Assembly (NCBI GenBank): GCA_018907035.1
Contig: JACCIC010000001.1
Location: forward strand, 6,851,501-6,915,500
DNA length: 64,000 nt
DNA from: Sycobia sp. Sy_11
Lineage: Eukaryota; Arthropoda; Insecta; Hymenoptera; Epichrysomallidae
Reading direction: 5' to 3'
The position numbers and the translations under genes are program-made. Shown piece by piece: positions 50,962 to 63,800 of the stretch (position 1 is the first letter of the stretch; the number at the start of each line of letters is the position of its first letter). The notes under the pieces were generated by a model. It saw only the letters and a list, made by a program, of their open reading frames with translations, ran no database searches and had not been told where the DNA came from.

Positions 50962-51526
50962 AAGATGATTAGATAGATTGTGATAACCATAAATAACACC
51001 GCGACTTTTTCATTTTTGGTTCCAATACTGGAAACAATTCGAGAATATTTTGACACAAATATAAGAGGATGATTTTTAATTTATAATTCGTAACTTATAA
51101 TCTAAAAATACTTAAATAACGTATAAAGTAATGTTTTGAATAGATCATATTGAATCAATTAACGTAACTTTATTATTCAATTATACAATGGCCATGCATG
51201 TGTGGATATCTTGCTTCAATCTTTTTGTTTTCTTCGTACAAAGTTATGCTATGCAGATACTTAGCAGAGTTTATTTTTCTATTTTTATTTGAATTGTCAT
51301 GTTGAATAGCTAAGAGGAAAGATTATTGCATTTATGTTATATTTAATGGATATAATGGCTATTAATATAATTTGATTATCTGGAGCAGGAATAAAAACAA
51401 TATCTTGATACTTATTGATTAGATAATTTGTAAAGCTATGAAATTGCGGTCATATATGGATTTTATATATCAATAAATAGTTCAATATATGTTTATATGA
51501 AAATTATTTTCATACTTACCGAAATA

Positions 51527-51528
<2 letters not shown>

Positions 51529-51616
<88 letters not shown>
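51529..51616. repeat. (TA)n with CATA interruptions
   Basis: An 88-base AT tract broken by two C bases. Confidence 0.9.
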
Positions 51617-54600
51617 TTAGGTCAAATTTATTCGAAACAATTTGCATGAAAGCAATTTGAAAATTTTCACATCTTATTACATAACCGATCTATTCAGAGA
51701 TAATTAATTAAGTGGCAAATCTTTATTTTCATAATGTGAAAATTTACCTTTCTCATAGACACTGTTTATCGTGTAGGTAGCAAAATCAATAATTTTACTT
51801 TTTACCGAGACTTCCGAGTAAACGCGTACTTGTTTTAAAATATTTAGGGTGGATATCAAAGAGGCAGTCACGTTCTATCCTGATGCCACCTTGCCTGCGG
51901 GCCATTCGCCCGAGAATTTAAGATGACGCGGTAAGCTGGAGAAAGAGGAGAGTCAATTATTCACTTATTACAGATGGACAGTTCGGGCCAAAGTTTTCCA
52001 TCGATCGAATTTCATTTTTTTTTTTTATTGTTCAACAGTACTTTTTCTGGTAAGAATTTTACTCGAATGTAGTGAAGTTTTCCCTCCGATGAAAAAAATA
52101 TGAGTTTTCGAAATGAAGGACCGTCAGAAGCGAAACGTATGATATTCACAGATGCGTAATAATAGAATACATCATAAAAGTCTGGGGCGATAATGAAAAT
52201 TAGAGTTGTCGTGATTTTTGCCCAAGAACTCGGCGAATGACAAGCGAAAATTTCAATAATTATCAAAACACTTCTACGATCATTGTGAAATGAACTTATT
52301 AACTCTCCAAATTAACAATTTACATTTTACGAGCAATCGTGTTAAAATCGTAACAGCAATGAAGTTTTGGTAATAATTAGGCATAACGGCAATGCCACCC
52401 GCTCCGGGCTTTGTATACGCGTTTCGATCCGTAGAACGAAAACTTCGGAATTAATTCATTGTCAAAGTTCGCGACATTCTTCCAGCGGCCGAATGAGAAT
52501 TCGTTTAGATGGATGTACTTGGGAATTGAGTTATCATTTCTGCAAAATAATTTAGCCCCAAAACAGATGCGTCTCAATTCGCGAGTTTTGACGTTGGGCG
52601 CCGCGTCGCGGGTTCAATTATGATATTCCGTTGATATAAAAACCAGACTGGAAATTGTGTTATAATTACAGTGGCATTAAAATTCCTTGGCAGTTAGTTT
52701 AGCATTTGTTGGAAGTTCCCGAATTCGCCAATTTTAGTAGATAACGAATTTCTTAAGCTTCTCGCGTACTACCGGATTCGTTGGTGAATGCTATAAAATA
52801 AATTTTGCCTATCCTGTTCCCGACGTATTTCATTATGATCCGCAAAAATTTTTTGCCATAGAAATAAAAACGATATTTCTGCTCACAATTAAATGGCATT
52901 CGCGATCAATCGATTTGATATCATCCAATTACTGGAATTGCTAAAATAATAACTACTTTTTATATTCCATCTTCATTGTTTGATGAACAGAGAGATAGAA
53001 ATCGAAGGATAGAGAATGAGTGAGAGAGGGAGAGACATTGACTTTTTCTTTTACTTTCATTTGCAATTAAATTTATTGCTGTTAATTTTATTTTTAATTG
53101 GTTTTCTTTTTAATGAGCATGCCTTGTTTGATATTCACTCACTACCTGATATCCTGTACTTGTGAAAATTATATCTTTTTTCACGTTTCTTGATTTTCTT
53201 TCACTTCTTTATAGCTATTATAGAATATAGTTTTAAAAGAATAATAATAATACAAGTAATATTTTCTCTCTTGGTAGGCATAATGTTAACATTAATTATT
53301 TATGTATGAAATTGGTAATGAAAGAAGGGAAGAAAAACATAAATAAACACAGAGTCTGCAATGATCGATGCAATGATTATTGACAAAATCTCAACAAAGC
53401 CTCGTCTTCTCGGTATCATTTTAGCGCGCACAATTAGTACACATTAAATTTTTTAAAATAAGGCAAAGTAAAATTTGATATTTTTTCCCCTCTATTTTAT
53501 ATAGTAGCTATTTAATAAGTAATTTAACACTCAGGATCGTCGCCCAAACGGAATTTGTAGCAGGCCGTTGGCTGCCGAACCGCGCGCATTTGCCCTCGAC
53601 TCTTTCTATACGCGTTTACGAGAGCGCGCGCAACGATCGTATCTAGTAAGGAATGAAAAAAAGCGGCACCTACCCTGTTTCAGATATGACACTGGTTGGC
53701 TGGTGGTTTGATTTTTATTATTATTTTTTTTTTAACTTAAGAATGAAAAACATTTAAGAGCGAGGAATGTAATTTACGAAAGGTTTACGCGTAGAATTCG
53801 TTCGCGAAACTAGCAAACCGCGCGAGATGTTACTAGAAAGCAACTGAAAGGTAGACGACTTTCACAATGAATTACATGTACTGGACAAGTAATTCTAGAG
53901 AATTTGTACATCGATCGAAAATTTGGAAAGATGGGTAGAGCTTAACGTAAAAGCTTCGTAAATACAAATTACAGATCGTTCATAATATGGACCAGCATAA
54001 ATTGCTATCTGCATTTAGAAAAAACTATATCTTTGGACATTAGTATTATTATTATCAAAGTGTTCATGATATACATAGGTAATGTATTTAAATCTAGAAA
54101 ATCTAGAATCTTGCATTTTCTAAAAGGATCATTTTTCGTAGCCAAAAACCTCGTCTCTAGAAATATCTTATTTAAAGCTTTATTTAAGAATAATTTGAAA
54201 TGTAAAGATTGACCATTATTTAAAAATATATATATTTACGATACCTATTAAAAATTAAAACTATTTTCAATTTTCAATACTGATTATTTTTTTATATTTC
54301 AAACAAAAGTGATAATTTATTACTGTATAGCATTTCGTTAATTCTAGTGTCGCGAATAAACCTTATGAAAAATAGTCCATTTAACTATGTATTATTAATT
54401 AACCAAATACTGCAAATAATTGTAAAGTTAAGTTTTATAAGCATTCCATTCCTAGTTAATTAGAAACTAGTTTAAAAAGAAATCTATTACTGCAATTATG
54501 AAAATAAAATCAATGTTAATATTGATATGGTGTATTTTTTCTGTTTACTCGTTTTGGTTTAAAGTTAAATTGCTACAGTTTATAATTGGCCTATACGTGC

Positions 54601-54852
54601 TGCCAAAATTCAATTATTGGATTATGAGAGGGGGACACCAGGCAATCTCTGAACGAATAAGAGGCTCGGCTTTTTATCTTTCACACTAGAATCTTTTATT
54701 TTATTGGCCCAAGTTAATTGTGCCTTTCAAAAATTCGATATCGTATCGGATGCAAGAAGATGGTATATTTAAGCATAGGTTAATTATCTAAATTAATTAT
54801 AGTGTTAATTTTGTTTTAATCGTTGTATTTTTAATTTTTTATGTAGTTATAT

Positions 54853-55022
54853 AAATAATAATAATAATAATAGTAAATAATGATGATAATACTATGTAAT
54901 AATAATAATAAATAATAATGATAATACTAATAAATAAATAATAATGATGATAATAATAATAAATACATAATAATAATGATAATAATAATAAATACATAAT
55001 AATAATGATAATAATAATAAAA
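54853..55022. repeat. AAT-type minisatellite
   Basis: Higher-order array of AAT/GAT/AAAT units. A 28-base unit beginning AATACATAATAATAATGATA occurs twice in perfect tandem near 54960-55020. Confidence 0.85.
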
Positions 55023-56704
55023 TGTACTAATAAATATAAATTATTCATACAAGATTTTTCGATTTTGCAAGAACAATTCGTGCTGATAGTGAACATATTC
55101 TACATAGTTAAGCTTAAAACCCTTTTAATTTATAACACTTGTAAGGAAAGCTGTTCTTTTTTCGCTCTTGCGGCTTGATTGTCAGGAGTGAAAAGAACTT
55201 TAATTTTCAAAATTTTAAAGCTCTTCAATACTCGAGCAAACGAACGTGTTTTCTTAATCAATTGAGATATAAAATACATTGGACATGATTATCTCTATTG
55301 TAATTAATTAAGCGCTTATTAATTATATCGGATTCGCTTTCTAGTTAAAAAAAAGGCTTTTTTTAGGCAGCTGTTTTTTTCAATTGCAATTTCTACGCCA
55401 TAGCTTGCTGGAAATCTATTCTTTAATAATTTTAAAGCTATTTCTCGTTTCTGTTACATTTATTAACCTTTTGAATTGTTAAACTTATATCTATATTGTA
55501 TTTACTGTGTGACGTTGTTGATTACAGTATGTATACTATAATATTTACTTTATATTACATTAAATTACCGTTACTATAATTTGCTTAAATCTTGCATAAT
55601 TTAATAAAATGAATGAATTCTGATGCGAATAAACAGTGAAACATTTTCTGTCGATAATAAAATTAATTTATAATACATATATCCGCGATTAACTGAAAAT
55701 ATCTTGTTAATCAAAAATTAATAACTATACAAATAACAATCTAAACCATTTAAACAAATGAAATTACACGGCGCTAAAACGCCAAAAGGAGCATTGTAAC
55801 TACAAAACATAAGCTTTAAATGACGAACACAGTTTTAAATGTTTACATAGTAATACATATAGAAAATTTATTAATATTACATAATATAGTCGATAAGATC
55901 GCGAAGTATGCGCCAATGCAACTGGAAATGATTATGAGTATACCGTACCTGTTACGGACTCACAAGAGCTTTATTTTAAAAAAAGTAAAATTTTTGGCGT
56001 GTAATGTAATATCTACTTAAATATTTAATTTGTAACTATAGAGATATTTTAAATATATTATTTGATAATTTTATATCTATTTTTTAAATCGTTTAGTTCG
56101 TAAGTTTAAATATATTCTTAAATGTTTAGTTTGTAATTATATATATATATTAAGAAACGTTTATAGTATTTAATTTAAAATTATTATGAATTCAATATAT
56201 GTATTTATACCATGTAGTTTGTAAGATTTATCGTAATTCTGTTAAGTATTTATGTAGAGTTAAATTTAATAGTTTAAAGTATAATTGTAATCGGGAACTA
56301 ATGCGATAAAAATAAAATCTTCAGATAACGTTTCTCGCATAATAATATATAGACTCGATATTGTATATATTTTGAATAAATAAAATACGTTCTCTGTATC
56401 ATCATATTGAATCCCATATAGAAAAGGGAAATGTAACGTGATCTCTCGGACTCTTAAACTTCGTACAAAGCGGCTTCGCGTGCGTCAGCAATTCAGCGAA
56501 TTATAATGTTAAACTATTGTACAGCAGAGATTGGAAATTTACAGATATTCGTATTGAAATAGTAAGTTCACGAAAAATTACTTCGTAATTTTTTATTATT
56601 CAAGAAATAAGACTCATAGTTACTAATATTATAGTTTATAGAAACGATCGCGAGCGAACTCTCACTATAAGCCCAACTATATGTACACATAAGGTACATG
56701 TTTG

Positions 56705-56895
56705 ATCCGTGCCGTGACGGGAAAACCAATGATTTTGCCTTAAAATAGCTTGTATACGGAATCACACACAAGGTCAGCGAATACTTGCTATGGGAAAATC
56801 TTGAGGTTTTCAAAAGAGGTAAACAGGTTATGCTTCCTAAAAGCAATAATCCGTGCTGTGACGTGAGCTTCCCAATATTTTCGTTAAAAAAGCTA
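56705..56895 (+). repeat. Diverged direct repeat pair
   Basis: ATCCGTGCCGTGACGGGA at 56705 and ATCCGTGCTGTGACGTGA at 56849 start two related segments of about 45 bases. Both end in TTTT..TTAAAA.AGCT. Confidence 0.6.
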
Positions 56896-58360
56896 TTCTA
56901 TGGACTTATATGGAGATAGGTCGGATTCTAGCTTTGAGAAAATATAGGGAAGTTCGAAATCAGGTGACGTGTTCGGTTTGCCACCTCGGGCTCTCCGACC
57001 GTCAGGCTGCGCGAGAGTTTGAGCTGCGTTCGGCGAGTGAAGCTTATCGCTCGAAATTTGACCCCATTGAGAGGGGAGTAGAGTTTATAAAAGCGCAATA
57101 TGAGCGCTCGGAGATACATTCTTTTTCTGATCTCTGCTTAAGTAAGTTATTGTATTAATCATATTTTATTAAATTCAATTTTGTAAATCTTTTCAGAAAT
57201 CTGCATTATCACAGAGCTGTATTAGTAACTAAAGTAAAGCGAAGTTATAATGCTAATTAGATATAGGACTAAAAGCCAAGATTTATTAAAAAAGTTAATA
57301 GTTAATCGAGTGGTCAAAGTTGATTTTCATTATTTTGATTTTTTCCTACATAAACCTATCGAACAATGCCTTTGTTTTAATTCGATACAAACAGATATTT
57401 TTTGAACAAGGAACTACACGAGGAGGTCAATTTGGACTTTAGAGATGAAAGAGTACTTGAAGAGATAATTTTAACATTATCCAAAATTAAATAATTGATA
57501 TTTTACAATATCAATGTGAAATCATTAATAAAGATATCAAATACAATTGGTCCAATCTGTGATCGTCATAATAAGTAAGCAGTAGATGTATTGATAATTT
57601 TCAAGAATTTTCTATAAAGGTCGATAGTGATACATATCTATTATCATGATCTTACAGTTGCCCGTATGGGTAGAAATTCCTTCAGCTGCAAGCAGCTTCT
57701 TTTTTGAGCATGTTTGAAAAGCATTTTTCATTATTCAATGATCTTATACATTCCAAAGTAAATATTATATTATAACTTATTTTCTACGATGAAAAATTTC
57801 AGCCTGATAGATTTACATTTGTATAAATTTATAAAATGTAAAATTAGTCTTAAGTAATTTTCAATCAAGAAAGATATTTGTATTTTGGTATGAAAACCGA
57901 CACCAGCTCACTAATATGACACTTGCAAAGCTCTAACCACTTATTTTTAAATCCTCACTTCTGACCGCAAAGTAAAAAAAGAAAGAGGTAGAAATAGAGA
58001 GTATTAAGAGCTGAAGGGCTAAAGGAAGTACAAACAGAGGGTCCGTGAGCCGAAAGAAGAAAAAGCTGTGAAAGTAAGAGTGAAAAGAGAGAGAACGAAA
58101 ATAAAAGAGCAGCATGGATGTCGCTGGGGGAGGAAGAAAGAGAGAGAGAGAGAGAGAGAGATAGAGGAGAACAGCACGAGTGGTGAATAGAGAAAGAGGG
58201 AGCCGTTAGAAGGGGGCTACCCCCGAGGTTACGGTGAGGACGAGACGACGGGCAAACATTGTGGAGCACTTGACTCTTAAGAGTGCAGCGTGATAGTGAG
58301 AGAGAGAGAGAGAGAGCGGGACGGGAAAGGACAAAGGGGCAACCCGACCACAAGTACTCT

Positions 58361-58600
58361 TCCCCACAGCTTCATGGAAATTAAGGATGTGATTTCGCTC
58401 CTTTCCACTTTTACTCCTCGCCGCCCTCGCCGCCCTCTCGCGGGCCTTTCGTAACGCGCTTTCGACCTCGATCGACTGTGCGCCCGTACTTTATTACCGC
58501 TGATAACTTCGATAACGATGCTCGCGCGACTATGGCCCTATACAATGCCTATCCAGTGTCTATAATCCGCGCGAGAGTTATGCAGATTTTTAAATTTTAA
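58361..58600. other. GC-rich stretch
   Basis: CpG-rich, following GA-rich sequence at 58100-58320. No gene. Confidence 0.45.
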
Positions 58601-60186
58601 TAGATCAGCCGATACGCGGTCGAGTAGAACGTTTAAGTGGATATGCTGAAAATGAGCCGAGATAGGCATAATTGACTCCTTAATACAGTCTGATAATCAT
58701 GTAATCAATGTACACGCATATCTATGTAGCTAGGTGTATATTCATTCTTTTCACTCGATCTAATATACTGACTGAGTAAAATATCAAACGGACCCTTCGG
58801 AAATTCAGAACAATCGGAGCAACCCTGAATGCCTTGAATAAAATACTGACAGTCAAAACAGGGTATGCCGGATAAGAGGTAGCCGTCTGACAAATACGCG
58901 TATAGATAAAATTTTAAACTAGGTATACGCAAAAGGGCATAAAGTGTGTAAATCAATAATTCAAGCGTTTACGGTAGAACTCAAGTTAGTGTTGACTTAA
59001 GTCTATAGTAGAATCCGTAAGATTACGGCGTGTATGTGGAATTCAAGAGACGCAAATCTTGGAATCTTAAAGAACTTGAGAGATTTTCTTGACTCGCCTT
59101 TCAAAGAATTTCTGAAAATGTATGAGAGTGGCGTATCTGATAAAGGTTCTGGAAAAGAGACGCTCCGGATACTCGATTAAAGACGCGTGTACGACTTTGA
59201 AAGTGGAATAGCTTCTACGAAATTCAGCGATGCTCTAGTAAGGAGGACCTAGCGGTCGCTTTTTAATCCCCTCAAACATATAGGACGTCATATAGTTACG
59301 TGACATTTTCAATTACCGTCTAATTTTATACCATGAGTCAATTGGTATTATAAATCAAATTGCGATGTATAGGCGAAGGAAGAAACGCGCCTCATTGTTT
59401 ATGTAAAGCGTCTGCGGGTGTACTTTCGTAGATGAAGAACAGAAAATCATAGAGTATTTCTGTCTTATTCTATTTTTAATTTGTCATTCTTTAAGATTTA
59501 TTAAACAATCTGAATATTTTCTCTGTGAAAGGAAAAAAGTTTTTTCTTTTAGATATTCGATGAGAATGCTGAAGCAGCTATTTATTACATTTATTCTCCA
59601 TGATTTTTATCAATTTTTTTATTTATTTAATAAAAAAACCTAAAATATTCTGACCTTTCCACCAAAATATAGCTTCATTCAGTCGAATTTCCTTTTTTTT
59701 TTTTTTTTACAAAAAATTCTTTGTCGCCAAAAGGCAGGTTTTGCATTATGCTACGTACTAAAGGGAAATATCAGCTTTAAATCTTTCCTGAATTAGTCTA
59801 CAAGGCAAAAAGTGTAAAGCTCCAGTTTCGTCTCTATCGAGGCTTATAACGAGATAAGAGCCGCGAAATCGAACGAATCAGCGATTTTTCATAGATGTTA
59901 ACGGGAAGCGCCAGGCACTTATTTTTACATATATTTTTCTCCTTTCCTTTTTCTTTCTAGTTCAAAAACTTCGATCTCGTTATATGCGCTTAAGCTTTTA
60001 CCCGAAATAACCTATTTCCAACGCTCACGCGCTCCTCATGTGCTAACAACGCAGAAAGTAAACTCCTTTTATCCCGTTAACAAAACTCTGACGACGGCGA
60101 CGCCGCATAATGACTTAATGGCGCCTCTCTTTCGAGCTAATGGCAATAACTTTTTCGTATAAGCCGCGCGGTTCGGCTGTATTGGA

Positions 60187-60187
<1 letters not shown>

Positions 60188-60226
<39 letters not shown>
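60188..60226. repeat. (AT)n microsatellite
   Basis: AT tract inside a GC-richer segment. Confidence 0.9.
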
Positions 60227-60232
<6 letters not shown>

Positions 60233-60546
60233 GTATATGTGGGGTGCTAGAAGAAAAGGCACGGGCCCGAAACTTTGGCGCATAAGCTGATTTTCCCCAG
60301 GCACGGACGCCGGCGAAAGTTCGATTATATTTATAACTGAAAAGACGTGGTCATAAAGTATACGAAGGACGAGTAACTTGATGCGAACCGGCTAAACGTA
60401 TACCGTATTGGGATCGTGTGTGCTGGTTTATAAATTTTGTGGTTGATTTTTCGTTTATTATGATTGAAACTATGCAGATCTTGTGAAGAAAGTTCGAAAA
60501 AGGCGATAGAGTTATCGATACTCAATTATGCTCTTATATGAACCAA

Positions 60547-60588
<42 letters not shown>
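60547..60588. repeat. (AT)n microsatellite
   Basis: It lies about 50 bases before the mariner relic and may mark where it was cut off. Confidence 0.9.
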
Positions 60589-60591
<3 letters not shown>

Positions 60592-60639
60592 TATGCTTAA
60601 CCAACTGTAAAAAAAGAATGTAAATCCAAATTAATTCCG

Positions 60640-60804
60640 AAATTTTTGAGAAAAAGATTTTACTCAAAAGATGATCCAATTCCCGTTGCTGAAGAAGCAG
60701 CCCATTTGAAAAGCAAAGACAATTCCTTCTACAAGAAGGGTATAGAAAAATTGGGTTATTGAACTGAATATATTATTCTTCAAGCAGTATATGTTGATGA
60801 AGAA
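60640..60804 (+). mobile_element. mariner transposase C-terminal relic
   Basis: One plus-strand frame reads KFLRKRFYSKDD, then HLKSKDNSFYKKGIEKLGY, a TGA, and after it VYVDEENN. Mariner-family transposases end with a KRF-SDDE, a KSFY-KGIEKL helix, a Trp-Lys-Cys-Ile stretch and GDYVDE just before the stop, and this fragment follows that order. The catalytic DD34D region is absent: the (TA)n tract at 60547-60588 lies just upstream. An in-frame stop splits the motif, so this is a decayed copy. I did not find terminal inverted repeats. Confidence 0.7.
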
Positions 60805-63800
60805 AATAACACAATGCACAAAACTTTTGTTTACCACATTTAGGAAAAAGATTTCCTTCCACTTGTTTATGAAATATACTGGTTTCTTATTTTTTAAAAA
60901 TTATTCAATCAAAAACCTGATCATTGATCATTCAATTATCTGCAATTTGCTCATCATTCGCGCAAGTGACGAATGTCATCCTGAAAAAATTGTTTATATT
61001 TTGAACCATTTTATTTTATAAAACCTTTTATGTGTTATCTTGTTTGTGTTTGAAGAAATCAGTGCCTTAAAATCTTAGAACCATAGACGTAATGGGCTAG
61101 TTTTTATTGTATTCAGGACACTTGAGAAACATGCATAGGCATTCAAATTTTATAAGCTTTCATTTTTCTATAAGCTATGGACAGTGCAAGAGAGCATAAC
61201 AGCACACTTATGACATCTGATTATTTACTTCGAGAGACTTGTGAATCATCAACGATAAATAGTAGAATACTATAAGTATATTTAAATCATTAAATATACT
61301 TATAGTACCTACTCGCCGGTTCTTCATTGCCAATTTTTATCTTCAAGCTTGTCAATCTTTTGAGCCTCATTGCCGAGACTATAACAGATCTCCTATAGTA
61401 TCGCTCGATTTTCCAAAAACTTCTCGGGACTCTAGATCGCCTAGTTCGAAATATTTTATCTAAAGTGGAGGATATTACACTACCGTGATAAATTGATTTC
61501 AAATTGAGTTGAATTTCATCACGTAAGAAAATGTGTTCATTAGATGCTAGAAAAGCATACGAGCATAGAAAATTAAAACGCATTTTCCGTTCATAAGCTG
61601 TATGCTTATTAGTAATAAGTATATACTCCGCATATTGGATATGTTAAAAAAACTTAATTAAATTCTCGAAGTTGTTTGTATTATAAAATGTGATTCTTCT
61701 TTGGAAACTATTTTAAAGTAAATAAAATTTGGAGATACGAAAGGCAGTCGTTGCTTCAGGGGCGAAAGTATCTGTGTAGTTAGTTTACGGACAATGGTGT
61801 ACTCAGTTTGATTCTCATAAATTTCTATTCAATTTATCCTTGGCTCAAATTTTATTCATGATATATGCTTTATAAAAGTACTGTTTATTTCGTCCAAATA
61901 GCAAATAAATATATAAATATAAAAACAAGAAGTGTAAATAAATTTATTCTCTTTCTTTTCATTTACTCGCACATACTTGTTTATTAATTAAAAATGAATT
62001 TTATAAATTCATAAAGATTATTTTAAAAAAATTCATTAATATTTCTTGCCGAATGCTTTAACAGAATTTCGAGCTAGATATGAAATATCAAAGTTATAAT
62101 GTAAATTTTTTGCTCATTAAAGTATGCTCGAGAGAATAGAAGCTGAAATAGTAATCAAAATTTTCTATTTTTTTCCGTTTAGCAGCTTTAATGAATCTCT
62201 CTAAAATTCGATTGTTTTTGTCGTATCGCTCATTTCGGCGAGTTTATTTTACGCAGCGATAATATAAAGTTGTAAAGAATCGAACGCGGATACGTCTAAT
62301 GAAAAAAAAATAGGAATAAATTACTGTGTGCATGTAAAAATACTTTCCGATTAATTTCAAAACAACATTTTTATCGACGTCTTCGAACTGACGTAACAAC
62401 CATACCATTCTATAATTATAGTTTGCTTGAATATACGAATATTTTACCATCCATCTCAAAATCAATTGGATATTCTGGCAACAGGTCGTGAAAACGCACA
62501 GCTTCTCCTCGCCAGATCATGGTGGATTTTTAAACTGTTCCGCTGGATAAGTGAGCTCTAATTAAAATTTAATAACCGCCTATTAACGCCCTCCCCGTCC
62601 CCCTCCGTCCCAGGTAAAATACTACGACTACGCAGGAGAGATGGAAGAGAGGAGAACCGAAAGATAAACAAAGCTGCGGTAGTCGCGGATGATAAAACGG
62701 AAACCCTCGACTTTACGAATCGCGCGGCGGGGGCTGGGGAGCAGGAGAGGCCCGGTAATCCTCTACCGAGATACCGTTAAAAGTGGCGCGTTACGCGCGG
62801 CGTGGGTTGGCTCGGGAGAGCCTGCCGTATCGCGCGATAACCAGCGCGCGGAGCTCCTCCCCCCGTTCGCGATACCCGTTGCGCAACCGTATAACAGCTC
62901 CGCAGGGGCGCTATTCATTTTCCCCGCTGTGCGCTTCGGTTTTTCTTCCCGCTACTAACTCGCTCGGTACTTTATACAAACACGTATATTACTGGAGAAG
63001 CTACGGAGAGAGGAGGGGTGGAGGGATGGAGGGAGAGAGAAACCTTTTTATTTCGGTCGGCAGTCGTTTTTCCAAAGTAATCTTGCGCGCTTTGGCACAT
63101 TGTCCGCGGATCAAACTGATTGCGGATGAGTGGGCGTTGCATTTTGCTTTATGTCACAGTCTCGGCACTCGCTGGGCGCTAAAATTGAACGAGATTGCGT
63201 GGAGATAGACACTGCAATTGCCCCGCCCGGTGGTGATTGAGATTCACCTCGCTCGCGTTTTTATTAATTTGTAGCATCTAGGTATATTTCTCCGGTTAAC
63301 GAGGTCGGTAATCTGGAAGAACGACCACTATTTTGTTTTGACCTTTTATATTAAATCTTCTTTACACAGGCATGCAGACTGTCAGCTTTTTAATAAATCT
63401 AAAATTTTAATGTGTCACGATAGTGTAACACCTCGACTGATAGAATCGTTTGTATTTATATACAAAAACTTATTATAGTATACAAAGAAGCAAAAGCTGA
63501 ATTATTTTAGAAATATTCAAGAATGTTAACAGAATACGAAGATTGTGCAAAATCGACCTTTTGAATTTCGTGGGATATTTAATAGTCAATTTTTATTTTT
63601 TGTTCTTAGGTTGACATAATTATGCCAAACATATGTTCATAGATTCTGCCTTACTGCACTTAGGTGTTTTTTATGAATTCTATTGTAAAGATTCTCAAAA
63701 AAGATTTAAAGAATCTGTTTTAAATTTCATATAAACAATATACTTAAGTGCTCCAAAAATTTCACTCTGCACGATCGACTTTCTTCACGTCCGATTTAAA

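Larger units (their letters stand above)
50431..58360. other. AT-rich intergenic-like stretch
   Basis: No gene recognised. Landmarks are the AT tracts at 50911 and 51529, the minisatellite at 54853, the repeat pair at 56705 and a GA tract near 58136-58162. A plus-strand frame of 82 codons at 56910-57158 has no family likeness. Confidence 0.5.
58601..60630. other. Mixed intergenic-like stretch
   Basis: No gene recognised. T run at about 59693-59708, a GC-richer part at 60040-60330, and AT tracts at 60188 and 60547. Confidence 0.5.

Noticed and set aside
51617..51650. TTAGGTCAAATTT as a mariner terminal repeat
   Set aside because: Only a short likeness to TTAGGT-type ends, and no inverted partner found.
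54853..55022. CRISPR array
   Set aside because: Units are simple AAT-type repeats without spacers, in a eukaryotic genome.
56910..57158. 82-codon plus-strand frame with CSVCHLGLSDRQ
   Set aside because: Open but isolated, with no recognised domain and no splice-site or promoter context. Kept only as part of the repeat-pair observation.
58705..58956. 83-codon minus-strand frame with several Cys
   Set aside because: Cys spacing (CFDC, CSDC) hinted at a zinc motif, but no family match and no splice or start context.
62783..63208. 141-codon frame in GC-rich island
   Set aside because: Arg/Ala/Ser-rich, overlaps other open frames, no domain or homology recognised. Stops are rare in such CpG-rich DNA.
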